A DNA stretch of 59,832 nt, from NCBI GenBank assembly GCA_021738505.1, contig JAIPBW010000007.1, forward strand, positions 1 through 59,832. The letters run 5' to 3'. A program made the position numbers and the translations under genes. The notes under the pieces were generated by a model. That model did not search any database. It was not told the origin of the DNA and saw nothing but the letters and a program-made list of their open reading frames with translations. Position 1 is the first letter of the stretch. Each line of letters opens with the position of its first letter. The stretch is from Bacteroidales bacterium. Its GTDB lineage: Bacteria > Bacteroidota > Bacteroidia > Bacteroidales > PWNQ01. Below, piece by piece: positions 40,339-50,094 of the stretch.

Positions 40339-41883
40339 ATGAAAAATCTATTATTCAGCTTTTTTGTAATCTGTTTTTTTCTGACACCCCCGGAACTAAT
40401 TGGCCAGGAGGCACAAGAAGACGAAGAGAAAAAACAAAAGAAGACCAGAATTCAACTTGTGCAAGCAGATTATATGACTTACGACAAAGAGAAACTGGGA
40501 CCGCATATCCAACGCTTAATCGGCAATGTAATTTTTGAGCATGATAGTATGTACCTGCATTGCGACAGTGCCTACTTGTTTGAGAAAGACAATAGTATGG
40601 ATGCCTGGGGAAATATTCATATAGAAGCTTCGGACTCCGTTAACATATTTGGAGATGAACTAAGTTATAACGGAAATAAACGCATGGCTGAAATGCGGGA
40701 AAACGTTAAACTCGTGGACAACCAAATAACATTAACGACAGATTATCTCGATTACAATTTGGCAGAAAATATCGGAAAGTATACCGGAGGAGGAAAGATC
40801 GTGGATACATCAAACCGCTTAACCAGCAAAGTCGGCTACTACTACGCCGATGAAAAAGATTTCTTTTTCAAGGATGATGTTAAACTCAAAAACCCAAGAT
40901 ATACAATGGATTCAGACACGCTATTGTATAACACTGTATCCGAAATATCTTACTTTTTCGGCCCTTCGTATATCCGTTCCGACTCCAACCTGATCTATTG
41001 TGAAAATGGTTGGTATGACACAAAAAAAAATGTCAGCCAATTTAAAAAAAATGCATACCTCACAAATAATAAACAAAGCCTTCAAGGTGATAGCCTTTTC
41101 TATGACAGAGACAGGGGACTGGGTAAAGCGTTTGAAAATGTTTTTGTGATAGACTCTACCCAAAATGTAATCATCCAGGGGGAGTATGCACGCTTTCTTG
41201 AAAAAACGAATAACAGTATGATTACTGACAGTGCCCTGGCAATTCAAATCGACGATGGGGACTCGCTTTTTATGCACGCTGATACGCTCAGATATATCGG
41301 GGACACGATCAATGAAACAGGAAAAAAGCTTTTTGCCTACTATAATGTAAAATACTATCGTATTAATCTGCAGGGAAAATGTGATTCCCTGGCTTATATT
41401 TTTAAGGACTCGCTAATAAAAATGTACGATAACCCATTTATTTGGTCAGGAGAAAATCAACTATATGCTGATTCCATTATTGTGTATACGGGAGAAAGCA
41501 AAAGCAAAAAAATGATGCTTTGGCATTCTGCCTATATGGCTGAAATGGTTCAGGATTCGGTACATTATAATCAAATCAAAGGGAAAAATATGTTTGGCTA
41601 TTTCAGGAATGATGAATTATATAAAGTGGATGTAGAAGGGAATGCCGAAACCATATATTTCGTAAACAATGATAAAGATGAACTTATCGGAATTAATAAG
41701 GCTGAGTCCAGCGATTTAGTGATACATGTGAAAGATAAACGCATTCATAGCATAACGTTTAAGAACAAACCCGATGCTAAACTCCATCCTCAAGACAAAC
41801 TTTCAGAGTCAGAAAAAACCATCAAAGGCTTTATTTGGAACGGAAAAGAGCATCCCAAATCCCGTTACGATATTTTCAATTAG
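40339..41883 (+). CDS. OstA/LptA-like periplasmic protein
   Basis: A 514-residue exported protein; signal peptide MKNLLFSFFVICFFLTPP is used to choose ATG 40339 over an in-frame ATG 36 nt upstream. It contains repeated beta-jellyroll units of the OstA-like type: LIGNVIFEHDSMYLHCDSAY, AWGNIHIEASDSVNIFGDEL, MRENVKLVDNQITLTTDYLD, and similar units further on. LptA-type proteins bridge lipopolysaccharide across the periplasm. Bacteroidetes carry long versions like this one. An LptD-like gene is 2.4 kb downstream. Confidence 0.85.
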   Translation: MKNLLFSFFVICFFLTPPELIGQEAQEDEEKKQKKTRIQLVQADYMTYDKEKLGPHIQRLIGNVIFEHDSMYLHCDSAYLFEKDNSMDAWGNIHIEASDSVNIFGDELSYNGNKRMAEMRENVKLVDNQITLTTDYLDYNLAENIGKYTGGGKIVDTSNRLTSKVGYYYADEKDFFFKDDVKLKNPRYTMDSDTLLYNTVSEISYFFGPSYIRSDSNLIYCENGWYDTKKNVSQFKKNAYLTNNKQSLQGDSLFYDRDRGLGKAFENVFVIDSTQNVIIQGEYARFLEKTNNSMITDSALAIQIDDGDSLFMHADTLRYIGDTINETGKKLFAYYNVKYYRINLQGKCDSLAYIFKDSLIKMYDNPFIWSGENQLYADSIIVYTGESKSKKMMLWHSAYMAEMVQDSVHYNQIKGKNMFGYFRNDELYKVDVEGNAETIYFVNNDKDELIGINKAESSDLVIHVKDKRIHSITFKNKPDAKLHPQDKLSESEKTIKGFIWNGKEHPKSRYDIFN

Positions 41884-42008
41884 AGTTTGCCCGATAATGC
41901 ATTCGTTTATTTGCATGTAAAACAATGATCTGCAAAATAAAAACCAAAGCGCACCTTACAGGTTGAAGACATGCTCTAAACCCTGAGTTGTCCTCTGTTA
42001 TTATTTCT

Positions 42009-42989
42009 TTATTCTGTATCCTTATGCTGTGTTTTATTAGGATCTTTTCCAAATATGGAAAAATGAATATAACGCTGAGGATTTAACTGTATATCATGAA
42101 CTAATTTGTCCAGATTTCCGGCTGAAGACTCCAACTGATAATACAACGTATCATTTTCTAGTAGTTTACCTAACGTACCTTCACCATCTTCAATTTTTTG
42201 CGTTATCCGGTTAAGATCATCAGCTGTTTTAGAGAGCTCTTTAAATGTTTTTCCTATTTGTGCTTTAGCCAGTGTATCCGAAACAACAGCCAGATTATCA
42301 AATGTTCTATTAATATTTTCTTTGTTATTCTTTAAGTTTGCTGTTATGGACTCCACGTTTCCAATAATATTATTCAGGCGGGTCTGCTCTTTCTGAACCA
42401 TATTATCCAAATTGGAAGTTGTATTCTCCAGATTATCGATAGTATTTTTAATACTTGCAAAACTCTCTGTTATATTTTTTCTATTCTCTTCATTAAACAC
42501 ATATTTCACAACCTCCAACACGGAATCGAGCTGCAACATAAGATTTTCAGCTTTTCTCTTAACAGGCATCATCTGCAGACTAACTTCTTCCTGGATACTG
42601 GTAGCTACTTCTGTGTTTAACGTATCGCCAACCTCTAGATTTCCGGGCTGATTTCCCAATTTTAGGTTTATCATATTCGACCCTAAAAGATCACTCTCAA
42701 TTTTCGCAATAGTCCCATTGGGTAAAGGCATTTCTTTTTCCATACCAATGGTAACTAAAACCCGGTGATCCCCCGGAGCTAAAGGAAATTTGACATCCTG
42801 AACAACTCCTATTTTAACTCCGTTTATACGAACAGGGTTTGATTTAGACAAATTCTTTATTTCCGGATAAACAGCATAATACTTCGTAGATTTTCCGAAC
42901 AAATCATTGTTTGCCAAATAATTATATCCCCATATAAATATAATTACTGCAGCTATTACTAAAATCCCAATACGTACTTCTTTTCTCAT
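42009..42989 (-). CDS. MCE/MlaD-domain protein
   Basis: A 326-residue protein with one N-terminal membrane helix (about 5-25). An MCE domain (about 37-115) has KNLSKSNPVRINGVKIGVVQ and ESDLLGSNMINLKLG. A long helical, coiled-coil-like C-terminal part (about 150-300) has regularly spaced N, L and T residues. MlaD-type proteins form hexameric rings that carry phospholipids between membranes with an ABC transporter, whose genes are not in the window. It is 18 nt downstream of the amidase on the same strand. Confidence 0.9.
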   Translation of the reverse strand: MRKEVRIGILVIAAVIIFIWGYNYLANNDLFGKSTKYYAVYPEIKNLSKSNPVRINGVKIGVVQDVKFPLAPGDHRVLVTIGMEKEMPLPNGTIAKIESDLLGSNMINLKLGNQPGNLEVGDTLNTEVATSIQEEVSLQMMPVKRKAENLMLQLDSVLEVVKYVFNEENRKNITESFASIKNTIDNLENTTSNLDNMVQKEQTRLNNIIGNVESITANLKNNKENINRTFDNLAVVSDTLAKAQIGKTFKELSKTADDLNRITQKIEDGEGTLGKLLENDTLYYQLESSAGNLDKLVHDIQLNPQRYIHFSIFGKDPNKTQHKDTE

Positions 42990-43007
42990 ATTTCTTTATA
43001 TTTATTG

Positions 43008-44147
43008 TTATTCTTCTGCTAATCGTTTTGAAGCTTTGCTAACGGAAATTCTTTCCCCATTATAAAAAGCAATCACAAAAGCATCATCATAACCCAGTTT
43101 TTGAATCTTATGTTGTAGACTAACAGCTGTATTTAATGAACGTTCATGACCTGTAAAATATTTATACATTCCATTTTGGTAATATCGTTTTACATTGTCA
43201 ATATTGTCAAAAGAAGACACCGACTTTTTCTCTGTTGAGGTGGCAAATTGCACGGCAAAAAACAAATCATCCTTATCATCATTTATTGCGTCCTCTTCAG
43301 CTATCTCTTTTTCCTTATCTTCTTTCTTCTCTTTAGCAACAATATCTTCTTTAGTCTTCTTTACGGTATCTTTTTGTTGGTTGCTATCACCTTCCATTTC
43401 CATTTTATAATTGCGGAAGGCCCTGAAAATAGCAGAAGCTATATATACCTGTCCCTTTTCCGAACCCAAAAATTCCTGTTCTCTTGGGTTACTTAAAAAT
43501 CCGGCTTCAACAAGTATTGATGGCATAGCCGCACGCCATAACACCAGAAATCCCGCTTGTTTAACGCCTCTGTCACGTCGACTTACACGCTCCCTAAATT
43601 GTGTTTGTACTCTATCGGCAATTTTCAGACTTTGATTTAAATACGTATTCTGATATAAAGAAAAGATAATATGGGCTTCCGGGGAGTTCGGATCAAAACC
43701 CTCATATTGTGATTCGTAATTGTCTTCCAGCAAAACAGATGCATTTTCTTGCTTGGCCACTTCCAGATTATCATCATTCTTATGAGGGCCCATCACAAAA
43801 GTTTCAGACCCATATGGACGACTAGAAGATGTGGCATTACAGTGAATAGAAATAAACAAATCCGCATTATTTTTATTGGCAATTTCAGACCGCTTATGTA
43901 AAGGTATAAATTTATCGCTTTTACGTGTATAAATAACTTTCACATCGTTTAAATTCTCTTCAATATAATTTCCCAGTTTTAACGCAATAGAAAGCGTGAT
44001 ATCTTTTTCCTTATATTTACTCCCTACAGCGCCCGGGTCTTTCCCTCCATGTCCCGCGTCAATAACGACAACATCAATATATCCCTGGGCCATAAGAGAA
44101 AAAACAGGAAAAAGTATTAGCAACAGAATTATACCAAATTTTCGCAT
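43008..44147 (-). CDS. N-acetylmuramoyl-L-alanine amidase with a C-terminal SPOR-like region
   Basis: A 379-residue secreted zinc amidase (AmiC family, Amidase_3). After a signal peptide (about 1-20), zinc ligands are visible in VVIDAGHGGKDPGAVG (His and following Glu in KEKDITLSIALKLG) and in LFISIHCNA; the catalytic Glu lies in SILVEAGFLSN. A charged linker of K/E/D (about 255-295) leads to a SPOR-like C-terminal domain (about 300-379). It cleaves peptide from glycan during cell separation. A -7 box TATATTTGC lies on the minus strand at 44221-44229. Confidence 0.93.
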   Translation of the reverse strand: MRKFGIILLLILFPVFSLMAQGYIDVVVIDAGHGGKDPGAVGSKYKEKDITLSIALKLGNYIEENLNDVKVIYTRKSDKFIPLHKRSEIANKNNADLFISIHCNATSSSRPYGSETFVMGPHKNDDNLEVAKQENASVLLEDNYESQYEGFDPNSPEAHIIFSLYQNTYLNQSLKIADRVQTQFRERVSRRDRGVKQAGFLVLWRAAMPSILVEAGFLSNPREQEFLGSEKGQVYIASAIFRAFRNYKMEMEGDSNQQKDTVKKTKEDIVAKEKKEDKEKEIAEEDAINDDKDDLFFAVQFATSTEKKSVSSFDNIDNVKRYYQNGMYKYFTGHERSLNTAVSLQHKIQKLGYDDAFVIAFYNGERISVSKASKRLAEE

Positions 44148-44331
44148 AGCTCGTTTCTTCTGATGAAGTAAATTTTGATTAGTTTTGAATTCAATTTATA
44201 TGCCATCAATTTGTATTTATGCAAATATACAAACCATGAACTAAGTTTGTGCGAAGTTACGTTAAAATCATAATAAAACGTTGGAAAAAATTTGTCCGAA
44301 ACATAATTTAAAGAAAGTTTTTAATCCTTCA

Positions 44332-47001
44332 GTGAAGGCATTAACGATTGTAAAGCTATTTATTTTCGCTGTGTTTTTTTTATATTCAACAATGGTTCTT
44401 TCACAAAACACCCGTGATACCATCCCCAATAAAAAAGACTCGCTTATTCGTCCTGCAGCACAAAATGACACTACTCTTTCCGATACAGTAACGAAAAAAA
44501 AAGAAAAAAAGACATTCGTACTTGAAGATGCGATCAACTACACGGCTTATGATTCCATTTCTATGGACTTAATCAACAGAAAAGCATATCTGTACGGAGA
44601 TTACAAAGAAGCAGAAATAAACTACCAAAACATTAACCTGAAAGCCGGTTATATCGAGATTGACTTTAACAAAAAAGAACTTTATGCCCGGGGATTTGAA
44701 GATAGCACAGGCTCTATTATCAATAAGCCGGTTTTTAAAGAAGGGGATAAAAAATATGAATCGGAAGAGTTACACTATAATTTCGACACCAAAAAAGGCT
44801 TAATATCTGGTGTTTTCACAGAAGAAGGACAAGGTTATCTGCATGGAAAGAAAGTAAAAAAAGTAGAAGATAACACCACCTGGATAAAAGACGGGAAGTA
44901 TACGACATGTGAAAACAAAGATCCACACTATCAAATTCAGTTTAAAAAAGCCAAGGTTATACCGCAGGATAAAATCGTAACCGGACCTGCCAACTTAATA
45001 ATCGAAGATATTCCCACTCCGCTGTGGTTGCCCTTTGGTATTTTTCCAAATAAAAAAGAACGAGCCAACGGATTAATCATCCCCAGTATCGGAGAGTCAG
45101 CCAACCGTGGGTTTTATCTGAGAGATGGGGGGTATTACTGGGGAATTGGCGATCATATGGATTTGGCAGTAAGAGGTGATATATATTCACGCGGCAGCTG
45201 GGGAGCGAATATAAGTTCAAATTACGTAAAACGTTACAAATATTCAGGCTCTTTGTCGCTTGATTATTCTCATAATAAATTCGGAGACCCTGATGCCCCG
45301 GACTTCGAAGAAGAAAAAGAATTTTTTATCCGCTGGAACCACAGGCAAAGTCCGAAAGCCCGACCCAATTCATCCTTTAATGCTAGTGTAAATGCAGGTT
45401 CCATGCAACATAACAAGTTTAACCCGCAAAATGCCAATGATTATTTATCCAATTCTTTTTCCTCATCCATCAGCTACTCTACACAACTTGGTGATAATTA
45501 TAATTTTACGGCTAATTTCCGGCATAATCAAAACACACTCAACAAGCAGGTCGATCTAAAGTTACCTGAACTTTCATTTTCTATTCAGCGGTTTTATCCA
45601 TTTAGAAAAAAGGAAAGATCCGGCAAATTAAAATGGTATGAGAATATCACCATGAGCTACAATATGAACGCGAAAAATGAAATCTCAACCACAGATAGCA
45701 TGCTTTTCAAAAGCAAGTTCAGCGATTTTCGAAATGGTGTTAAACATTCCATTCCATTACGTAGCAATATAAAAGTACTCAAACATCTAAACTTCACCAA
45801 TAGCATCAACTTTAACGGCTACTGGTATTTAAATTCCATACGCCGGCAGTGGAATAACGGAACAGCCATAATCGACGGAGACACTGTAACAGGTTATGTG
45901 GAAACTGATACTTTATCCGGATTTACGCAAGGTTATGATTTTTCATATAATTCCAGTATTAACACAAAAATCTATGGAATGTATAACTTTCCCAAAGGCC
46001 CGTTAAAAGCAATACGTCACGTTGTCAATCCTTCCGTAAGCTTCAACTACAGACCTGATTTCGGGGATCCCTCTTTTGGATATTATAAACATTACCTTGA
46101 CGGAAATTCACGAAACCCGGTACAATATTCGATTTTTGGCCATGGAATTTATGGAGGCCCGCCCAGAGGAAAATCAGGACAGGTGGCATTTAACATACAA
46201 AATAACCTGGAGGCCAAAATAAAAGACAAAAATGATACAACAAACCAAACACGAAAATTAATCCTGATCAAAAGCCTGGATATTAACATGCGCTATGACA
46301 TGGCTAAAGATTCACTAAACTGGTCTCCCTTAAGCATTAATGCATACACAACTCTTTTGGATAAAATTGATCTGCGCTTCATCGGAACATGGGACCCTTA
46401 TGTGACCAACAAAGAAGGAAGAACTGTAGATAAACTGCAATGGAATGAGAATGGAAGACTCTTCCGGAAAGAACAAAACCAGTGGGCTTTAGATATTTCT
46501 TATCGTTTTCAGTCCGGCGACTTCTCAGGCGAGTCTAAAGAACAAAACAATAATCCCCAAAAAACGAACAGAAATCAAGCTTCGCCCGGTAATAACCCAA
46601 TGCCGGGACAGAATAATAACCAAAACTCCAATATGAATAACTCTCCTGCTTTTGATAAAAAGTGGGACCTGGGATTTCATTATACATTCAAATACACCAA
46701 CAGCTACCAGCCAATACAACAAAATTTCGACTATAAAACAGTTCAAACGTTGGGTTTTGATGCTAACATCCATGTTACCGACAAGTGGCGGGTTGGAGTG
46801 AATTCCGGATGGGATTTTGAAAGCAACTCCCTGTCATATACTTCCGTAAACATATACCGCGACCTGCATTGCTGGGAGATGATGTTTAACTGGATCCCAG
46901 CTGGATTTATGAAAAGCTACAACCTGACTATCCGCGTGAAAGCACCAGCTCTTCACGATCTTAAAATCACCAAGCGTAAAAGCCATCTGGATTATTATTA
47001 G
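44332..47001 (+). CDS. Putative LPS-assembly outer-membrane protein, LptD-like
   Basis: About 889 residues from a GTG at 44332, which opens directly on the signal peptide VKALTIVKLFIFAVFFLYST. A TTG 51 nt upstream is the alternative; no ATG suits. An N-terminal OstA-like jellyroll (about 70-230) is followed by WLPFGIFPNKKERANGLIIP and a long beta-barrel with alternating aromatic strands to the C-terminus, as in LptD of Bacteroidetes. A disordered N/Q/P-rich insert (about 745-785) lies in a barrel loop. It would insert lipopolysaccharide into the outer leaflet. It is divergent from the amidase. Confidence 0.85.
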   Translation: MKALTIVKLFIFAVFFLYSTMVLSQNTRDTIPNKKDSLIRPAAQNDTTLSDTVTKKKEKKTFVLEDAINYTAYDSISMDLINRKAYLYGDYKEAEINYQNINLKAGYIEIDFNKKELYARGFEDSTGSIINKPVFKEGDKKYESEELHYNFDTKKGLISGVFTEEGQGYLHGKKVKKVEDNTTWIKDGKYTTCENKDPHYQIQFKKAKVIPQDKIVTGPANLIIEDIPTPLWLPFGIFPNKKERANGLIIPSIGESANRGFYLRDGGYYWGIGDHMDLAVRGDIYSRGSWGANISSNYVKRYKYSGSLSLDYSHNKFGDPDAPDFEEEKEFFIRWNHRQSPKARPNSSFNASVNAGSMQHNKFNPQNANDYLSNSFSSSISYSTQLGDNYNFTANFRHNQNTLNKQVDLKLPELSFSIQRFYPFRKKERSGKLKWYENITMSYNMNAKNEISTTDSMLFKSKFSDFRNGVKHSIPLRSNIKVLKHLNFTNSINFNGYWYLNSIRRQWNNGTAIIDGDTVTGYVETDTLSGFTQGYDFSYNSSINTKIYGMYNFPKGPLKAIRHVVNPSVSFNYRPDFGDPSFGYYKHYLDGNSRNPVQYSIFGHGIYGGPPRGKSGQVAFNIQNNLEAKIKDKNDTTNQTRKLILIKSLDINMRYDMAKDSLNWSPLSINAYTTLLDKIDLRFIGTWDPYVTNKEGRTVDKLQWNENGRLFRKEQNQWALDISYRFQSGDFSGESKEQNNNPQKTNRNQASPGNNPMPGQNNNQNSNMNNSPAFDKKWDLGFHYTFKYTNSYQPIQQNFDYKTVQTLGFDANIHVTDKWRVGVNSGWDFESNSLSYTSVNIYRDLHCWEMMFNWIPAGFMKSYNLTIRVKAPALHDLKITKRKSHLDYY

Positions 47002-47131
47002 ACTTGCCTTTTTGATCTTACATAACAACGATAAAGCATAGAAGAATTTAGGCCCTGGGCTTCTTGAAAGTATTTATCAGAAAAATTTAATCACAGGATT
47101 ATTATCACGAAATCTGTTTTGCCAGTCTGAA

Positions 47132-47587
47132 TTATTCATAGATCAACCGGACAATTTTTGCCAACCAATCTGCATCTGTTTCATCAAAAGTATTGAGCTG
47201 ACTACTGTCTATATCAAGCACGCCCACAGTCATTCCTTTATCGTCAAAAACGGGAACCACAATTTCAGATTTTGAGCGGGAATCACAGGCAATATGACCA
47301 GGAAACGCATCTACATCCGGAACCACAACAGGTTCAGCGCGTTCAACTCCGGCCCAGCAAACCCCTTTTCCTTTTTGCAATTCCATACAAGCCAAAGGAC
47401 CCTGATAAGGTCCGACTTTTAATTCCCCATGTTCTAGCAAATAAAAACCGGTCCAGAAAAAACCACTCATTTTATGATGCAGCACAGCACAGATACTTGC
47501 CATTCTTGACAATGGGTGCTCTGAGGTTTTAAATAACTCTTTCAACTGCTTGTAAATACGCTCGTAACGGGCTCCTTTTTTGTCCAT
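47132..47587 (-). CDS. Free methionine-(R)-sulfoxide reductase (GAF domain)
   Basis: A 151-residue single GAF domain. Cys residues fall at 67 (GPLACMEL), 77 (GKGVCWAG) and 101 (GHIACDSRS), the same spacing as the E. coli catalytic set C84, C94 and C118 (recalled). SRSKSEIVVPVFDDKG, VLDIDS and FDETDADWL are family motifs. It reduces free methionine-R-sulfoxide, so it feeds the methionine pool. Monocistronic. Confidence 0.93.
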   Translation of the reverse strand: MDKKGARYERIYKQLKELFKTSEHPLSRMASICAVLHHKMSGFFWTGFYLLEHGELKVGPYQGPLACMELQKGKGVCWAGVERAEPVVVPDVDAFPGHIACDSRSKSEIVVPVFDDKGMTVGVLDIDSSQLNTFDETDADWLAKIVRLIYE

Positions 47588-47635
47588 GGTTCAATATTTA
47601 ATTTATGCCCAAAAATAATATTAAAAAAAAAGGAT

Positions 47636-48031
47636 TTACAAATTCACTTCTTTAATTAAGTTTTCATATTTCCCGGCATCTTGCCCATAGGCAGTAACAT
47701 TTTTACCGTAAATACGGTATGTACTTTGTTCGCCGGCCACACGCGAAAAACAAACCTGATAGGTATGATCGCTATCATCAGTCATCTCAACTTTTATCAA
47801 ATCCTCATGTTCTTCGCATTCCAATGGAGCCTGACAAACAGGACAATAAAAATTGAACTTATCCCCTACATCAAAACGAAAAGGCAAGGTGTTTTTGATG
47901 CCATAATCCCCCAGTTTTGTACTGAGCATTAGCAGTGAGCGTTGACCTGTTTTATTTTCAACAGCAAAGATCAGATTTCCATCCTGCGAAAGTACGCCTC
48001 CACATTTCGGACATTTGAATGTATTTTCCAT
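47636..48031 (-). CDS. Hypothetical zinc-ribbon protein
   Basis: A 131-residue soluble protein with two CXXC pairs, CPKCGG near the N-terminus (about 8-13) and CPVC in the middle (about 59-62), consistent with one structural zinc site. The C-terminal part YRIYGKNVTAYGQDAGKYEN is not a domain I recognise. Looks like a conserved Bacteroidetes protein of unknown function. Monocistronic, minus strand. Confidence 0.7.
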   Translation of the reverse strand: MENTFKCPKCGGVLSQDGNLIFAVENKTGQRSLLMLSTKLGDYGIKNTLPFRFDVGDKFNFYCPVCQAPLECEEHEDLIKVEMTDDSDHTYQVCFSRVAGEQSTYRIYGKNVTAYGQDAGKYENLIKEVNL

Positions 48032-48242
48032 AATGCAACCTGTTTTTTAGACAATCTCAACGAGATTACCTCCATTAATAAACTAAACAACTCTATTTAT
48101 AGAACATACAGAAAAAACAATTGTTTTATTCCAGATTAATCTTTACCACCAGCTCTTGATTATTTCCTTTTGTTCCTTATAAGTTAAAGGTTGAACTTAT
48201 TAATCCCTTATCACTTAAGTAAAAGCCCCCCATATGGCAAAA

Positions 48243-48272
48243 AAAAGGCCGCCAAAATTTGGCAGCCTTTTC
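48243..48272 (-). terminator. Terminator after tnaA
   Basis: AAAAGGCCGCCAAA with TTTGGCAGCCTTTT, a stem with one mismatch, lies 20-50 nt past the tnaA stop. A T run follows on the minus strand (complement of 48236-48246). Confidence 0.8.
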
Positions 48273-48293
48273 TGATTGAATAACTTATATATT

Positions 48294-49670
48294 TTATAAA
48301 TGTTCCATTTCAACAGTAAAGTGTCTCATAATGGGCGCTTCGCGTACAATTTTTAATCCGCTGGTAATTTCCTCCCGGCGGTCATAAACATTTTTCAAAG
48401 CAGCGGCAATCACATCCATATGATTATTTGTATAGACTCTTCTTGGAATAGCCAATCTTAGCAATTCAAGATCCGGATATCGATTTTCCCTTGTTTTTGG
48501 ATCCCGGTCAGCTAACAGAGTTCCGATCTCCACTCCACGAACTCCGGCTTCCAGATAAAGCTCAATAGCGAGCGTCTGTGCAATATATTGTTCTTTAGGA
48601 AGATTCGGAAGGAAGCGTTTGGCATCCACAAAAATAGCATGTCCACCAAAGGGCTTTTGAACCGGAACACCATATTCTGTCAGTTTCTCACCCAGATAAG
48701 CAACCTGACGGATACGTGTATTCAAATAATCATATTCCGTTCCTTCTCTTAAACCGGCAGCTAATGCATTCATATCGCGTCCCGACATTCCTCCATAAGT
48801 CACAAACCCTTCAAACATGATATTGTAAACACTGGCGTTACGGAACCACTCTTCGCTACGCATAGCAATAAAGCCACCCATATTGACTATGGCGTCTTTT
48901 TTGGAACTCATTGTCATTGCATCAGCAAAAGAAAACATCTCTTTAACAATCTGCTTGATTGTCTTATCTGCATAGCCCTCTTCCCGCTCTTTGATAAAAT
49001 ATGCATTTTCGGCAAACCTTGCTGAGTCATATACAACAGGTATGTCATAATGTTCGGCCAGCGCTTTAACCTCTTTCATGTTCTGCATGGACACAGGCTG
49101 TCCGCCGGAGCTGTTACATGTAACGGTAACAATAACAAAAGGAATTTTCTCTTTCGGATTGTTCTTTAAAACCTCTTCCAATTTATTTAAGTCAATATTT
49201 CCTTTAAACGGATGTAGCTTTTGGGTGTCAAAAGCTTCATCAATAGTGCAATCAATTGCAGTAGCTTTTCGGAATTCAATATGTCCTTTTGTTGTATCAA
49301 AATGCGAATTGCCCGGAACCAGATCTCCTTCTTTCACTAAACTGGAGAACAAAACATTTTCTGCTGCCCTTCCCTGATGTGTCGGCAGGAAATATTCAAA
49401 TCCCAGCAATTCTTTAATCGTATCTTTCAGCTTGTAATAGGATGAAGCACCAGCATAACTTTCGTCGCCCAGCATCATCTCCGACCACTGCTTATCACTC
49501 ATAGCTCCTGTTCCGGAGTCAGTGAGCAAGTCAATAAATACCTGGTCACTTTTCAAATTAAACAAATTATACTTGGCTTCTTTTATCCATTGTTCACGTT
49601 CTTCACGTGTGCTTTTTCTGATGGTTTCCACCATCTTAATTTTATATGATTCTGCGAATGGTAATTCCAT
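48294..49670 (-). CDS. tnaA: Tryptophanase
   Basis: A 458-residue PLP beta-lyase that splits tryptophan into indole, pyruvate and ammonia. Family marks are IDLLTDSGTGAMSD, PTHQGRAAENVLF, TCNSSGGQPVSM, DSARFAENAYFIK and the PLP-lysine region TMSSKKDAIVNMGG. Tryptophanase is preferred over tyrosine phenol-lyase because FDTTKGHIEF, DSARFAENAYFIK and VEIGTLLADRDPKT follow TnaA, and the Arg typical of phenol-lyase near residue 381 is not in its context. No tnaC-type leader peptide was found upstream. Confidence 0.9.
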   Translation of the reverse strand: MELPFAESYKIKMVETIRKSTREEREQWIKEAKYNLFNLKSDQVFIDLLTDSGTGAMSDKQWSEMMLGDESYAGASSYYKLKDTIKELLGFEYFLPTHQGRAAENVLFSSLVKEGDLVPGNSHFDTTKGHIEFRKATAIDCTIDEAFDTQKLHPFKGNIDLNKLEEVLKNNPKEKIPFVIVTVTCNSSGGQPVSMQNMKEVKALAEHYDIPVVYDSARFAENAYFIKEREEGYADKTIKQIVKEMFSFADAMTMSSKKDAIVNMGGFIAMRSEEWFRNASVYNIMFEGFVTYGGMSGRDMNALAAGLREGTEYDYLNTRIRQVAYLGEKLTEYGVPVQKPFGGHAIFVDAKRFLPNLPKEQYIAQTLAIELYLEAGVRGVEIGTLLADRDPKTRENRYPDLELLRLAIPRRVYTNNHMDVIAAALKNVYDRREEITSGLKIVREAPIMRHFTVEMEHL

Positions 49671-50070
49671 AACACAATATTTTAAAATTTATAAATAAGT
49701 TCTCTGTGAAAAAATAAAATAAACGGAGGGAGGGTAAATAAAAATCAACCCTTGAACAGGAATTCATCTCTCTTTTTAATATTGAGATAAAGACGTAAAG
49801 CAAATATTTTTAAATCGTATTGCATAAAACAAAACTTACATCTGTTGCTACAAAAATAATGTTTTTTTGAATTCAATAGGTTATCTTTTACAAATGAAAT
49901 TCCAAAAAAATAATAGCTCTTCTGTTCTTATCTGTATGTCATCAGATAGATCATTTAAAATAGACCTTCAAGCTAAACTATATCTCGCTTTTTTACTTTT
50001 TAGATTCCCTGAAATAATCTTCAATCTTATATTTTTTCATGAGATCACAAGAAATAATCCTGTAATTTGG
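49671..50070. other. Intergenic region between tnaA and apbE
   Basis: About 400 nt of AT-rich divergent spacer. Possible -7 elements are TATTTTTG on the minus strand at 49851-49858 (toward tnaA) and TATTTTTG on the plus strand at 50071-50078 (toward apbE), neither with a well-placed TTG. A 70-codon frame at 49867-50079 has no domain and would run through the apbE promoter, so it is not called. Confidence 0.4.
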
Positions 50071-50094
50071 TATTTTTGACAAAAAATATATAAC

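Noticed and set aside
48294..49670. Tyrosine phenol-lyase.
   Set aside because: Active-site context (DSARFAENAYFIK, VEIGTLLADRDPKT) follows tryptophanase.
49867..50079. 70-codon frame between tnaA and apbE.
   Set aside because: No domain; runs through the apbE promoter region.
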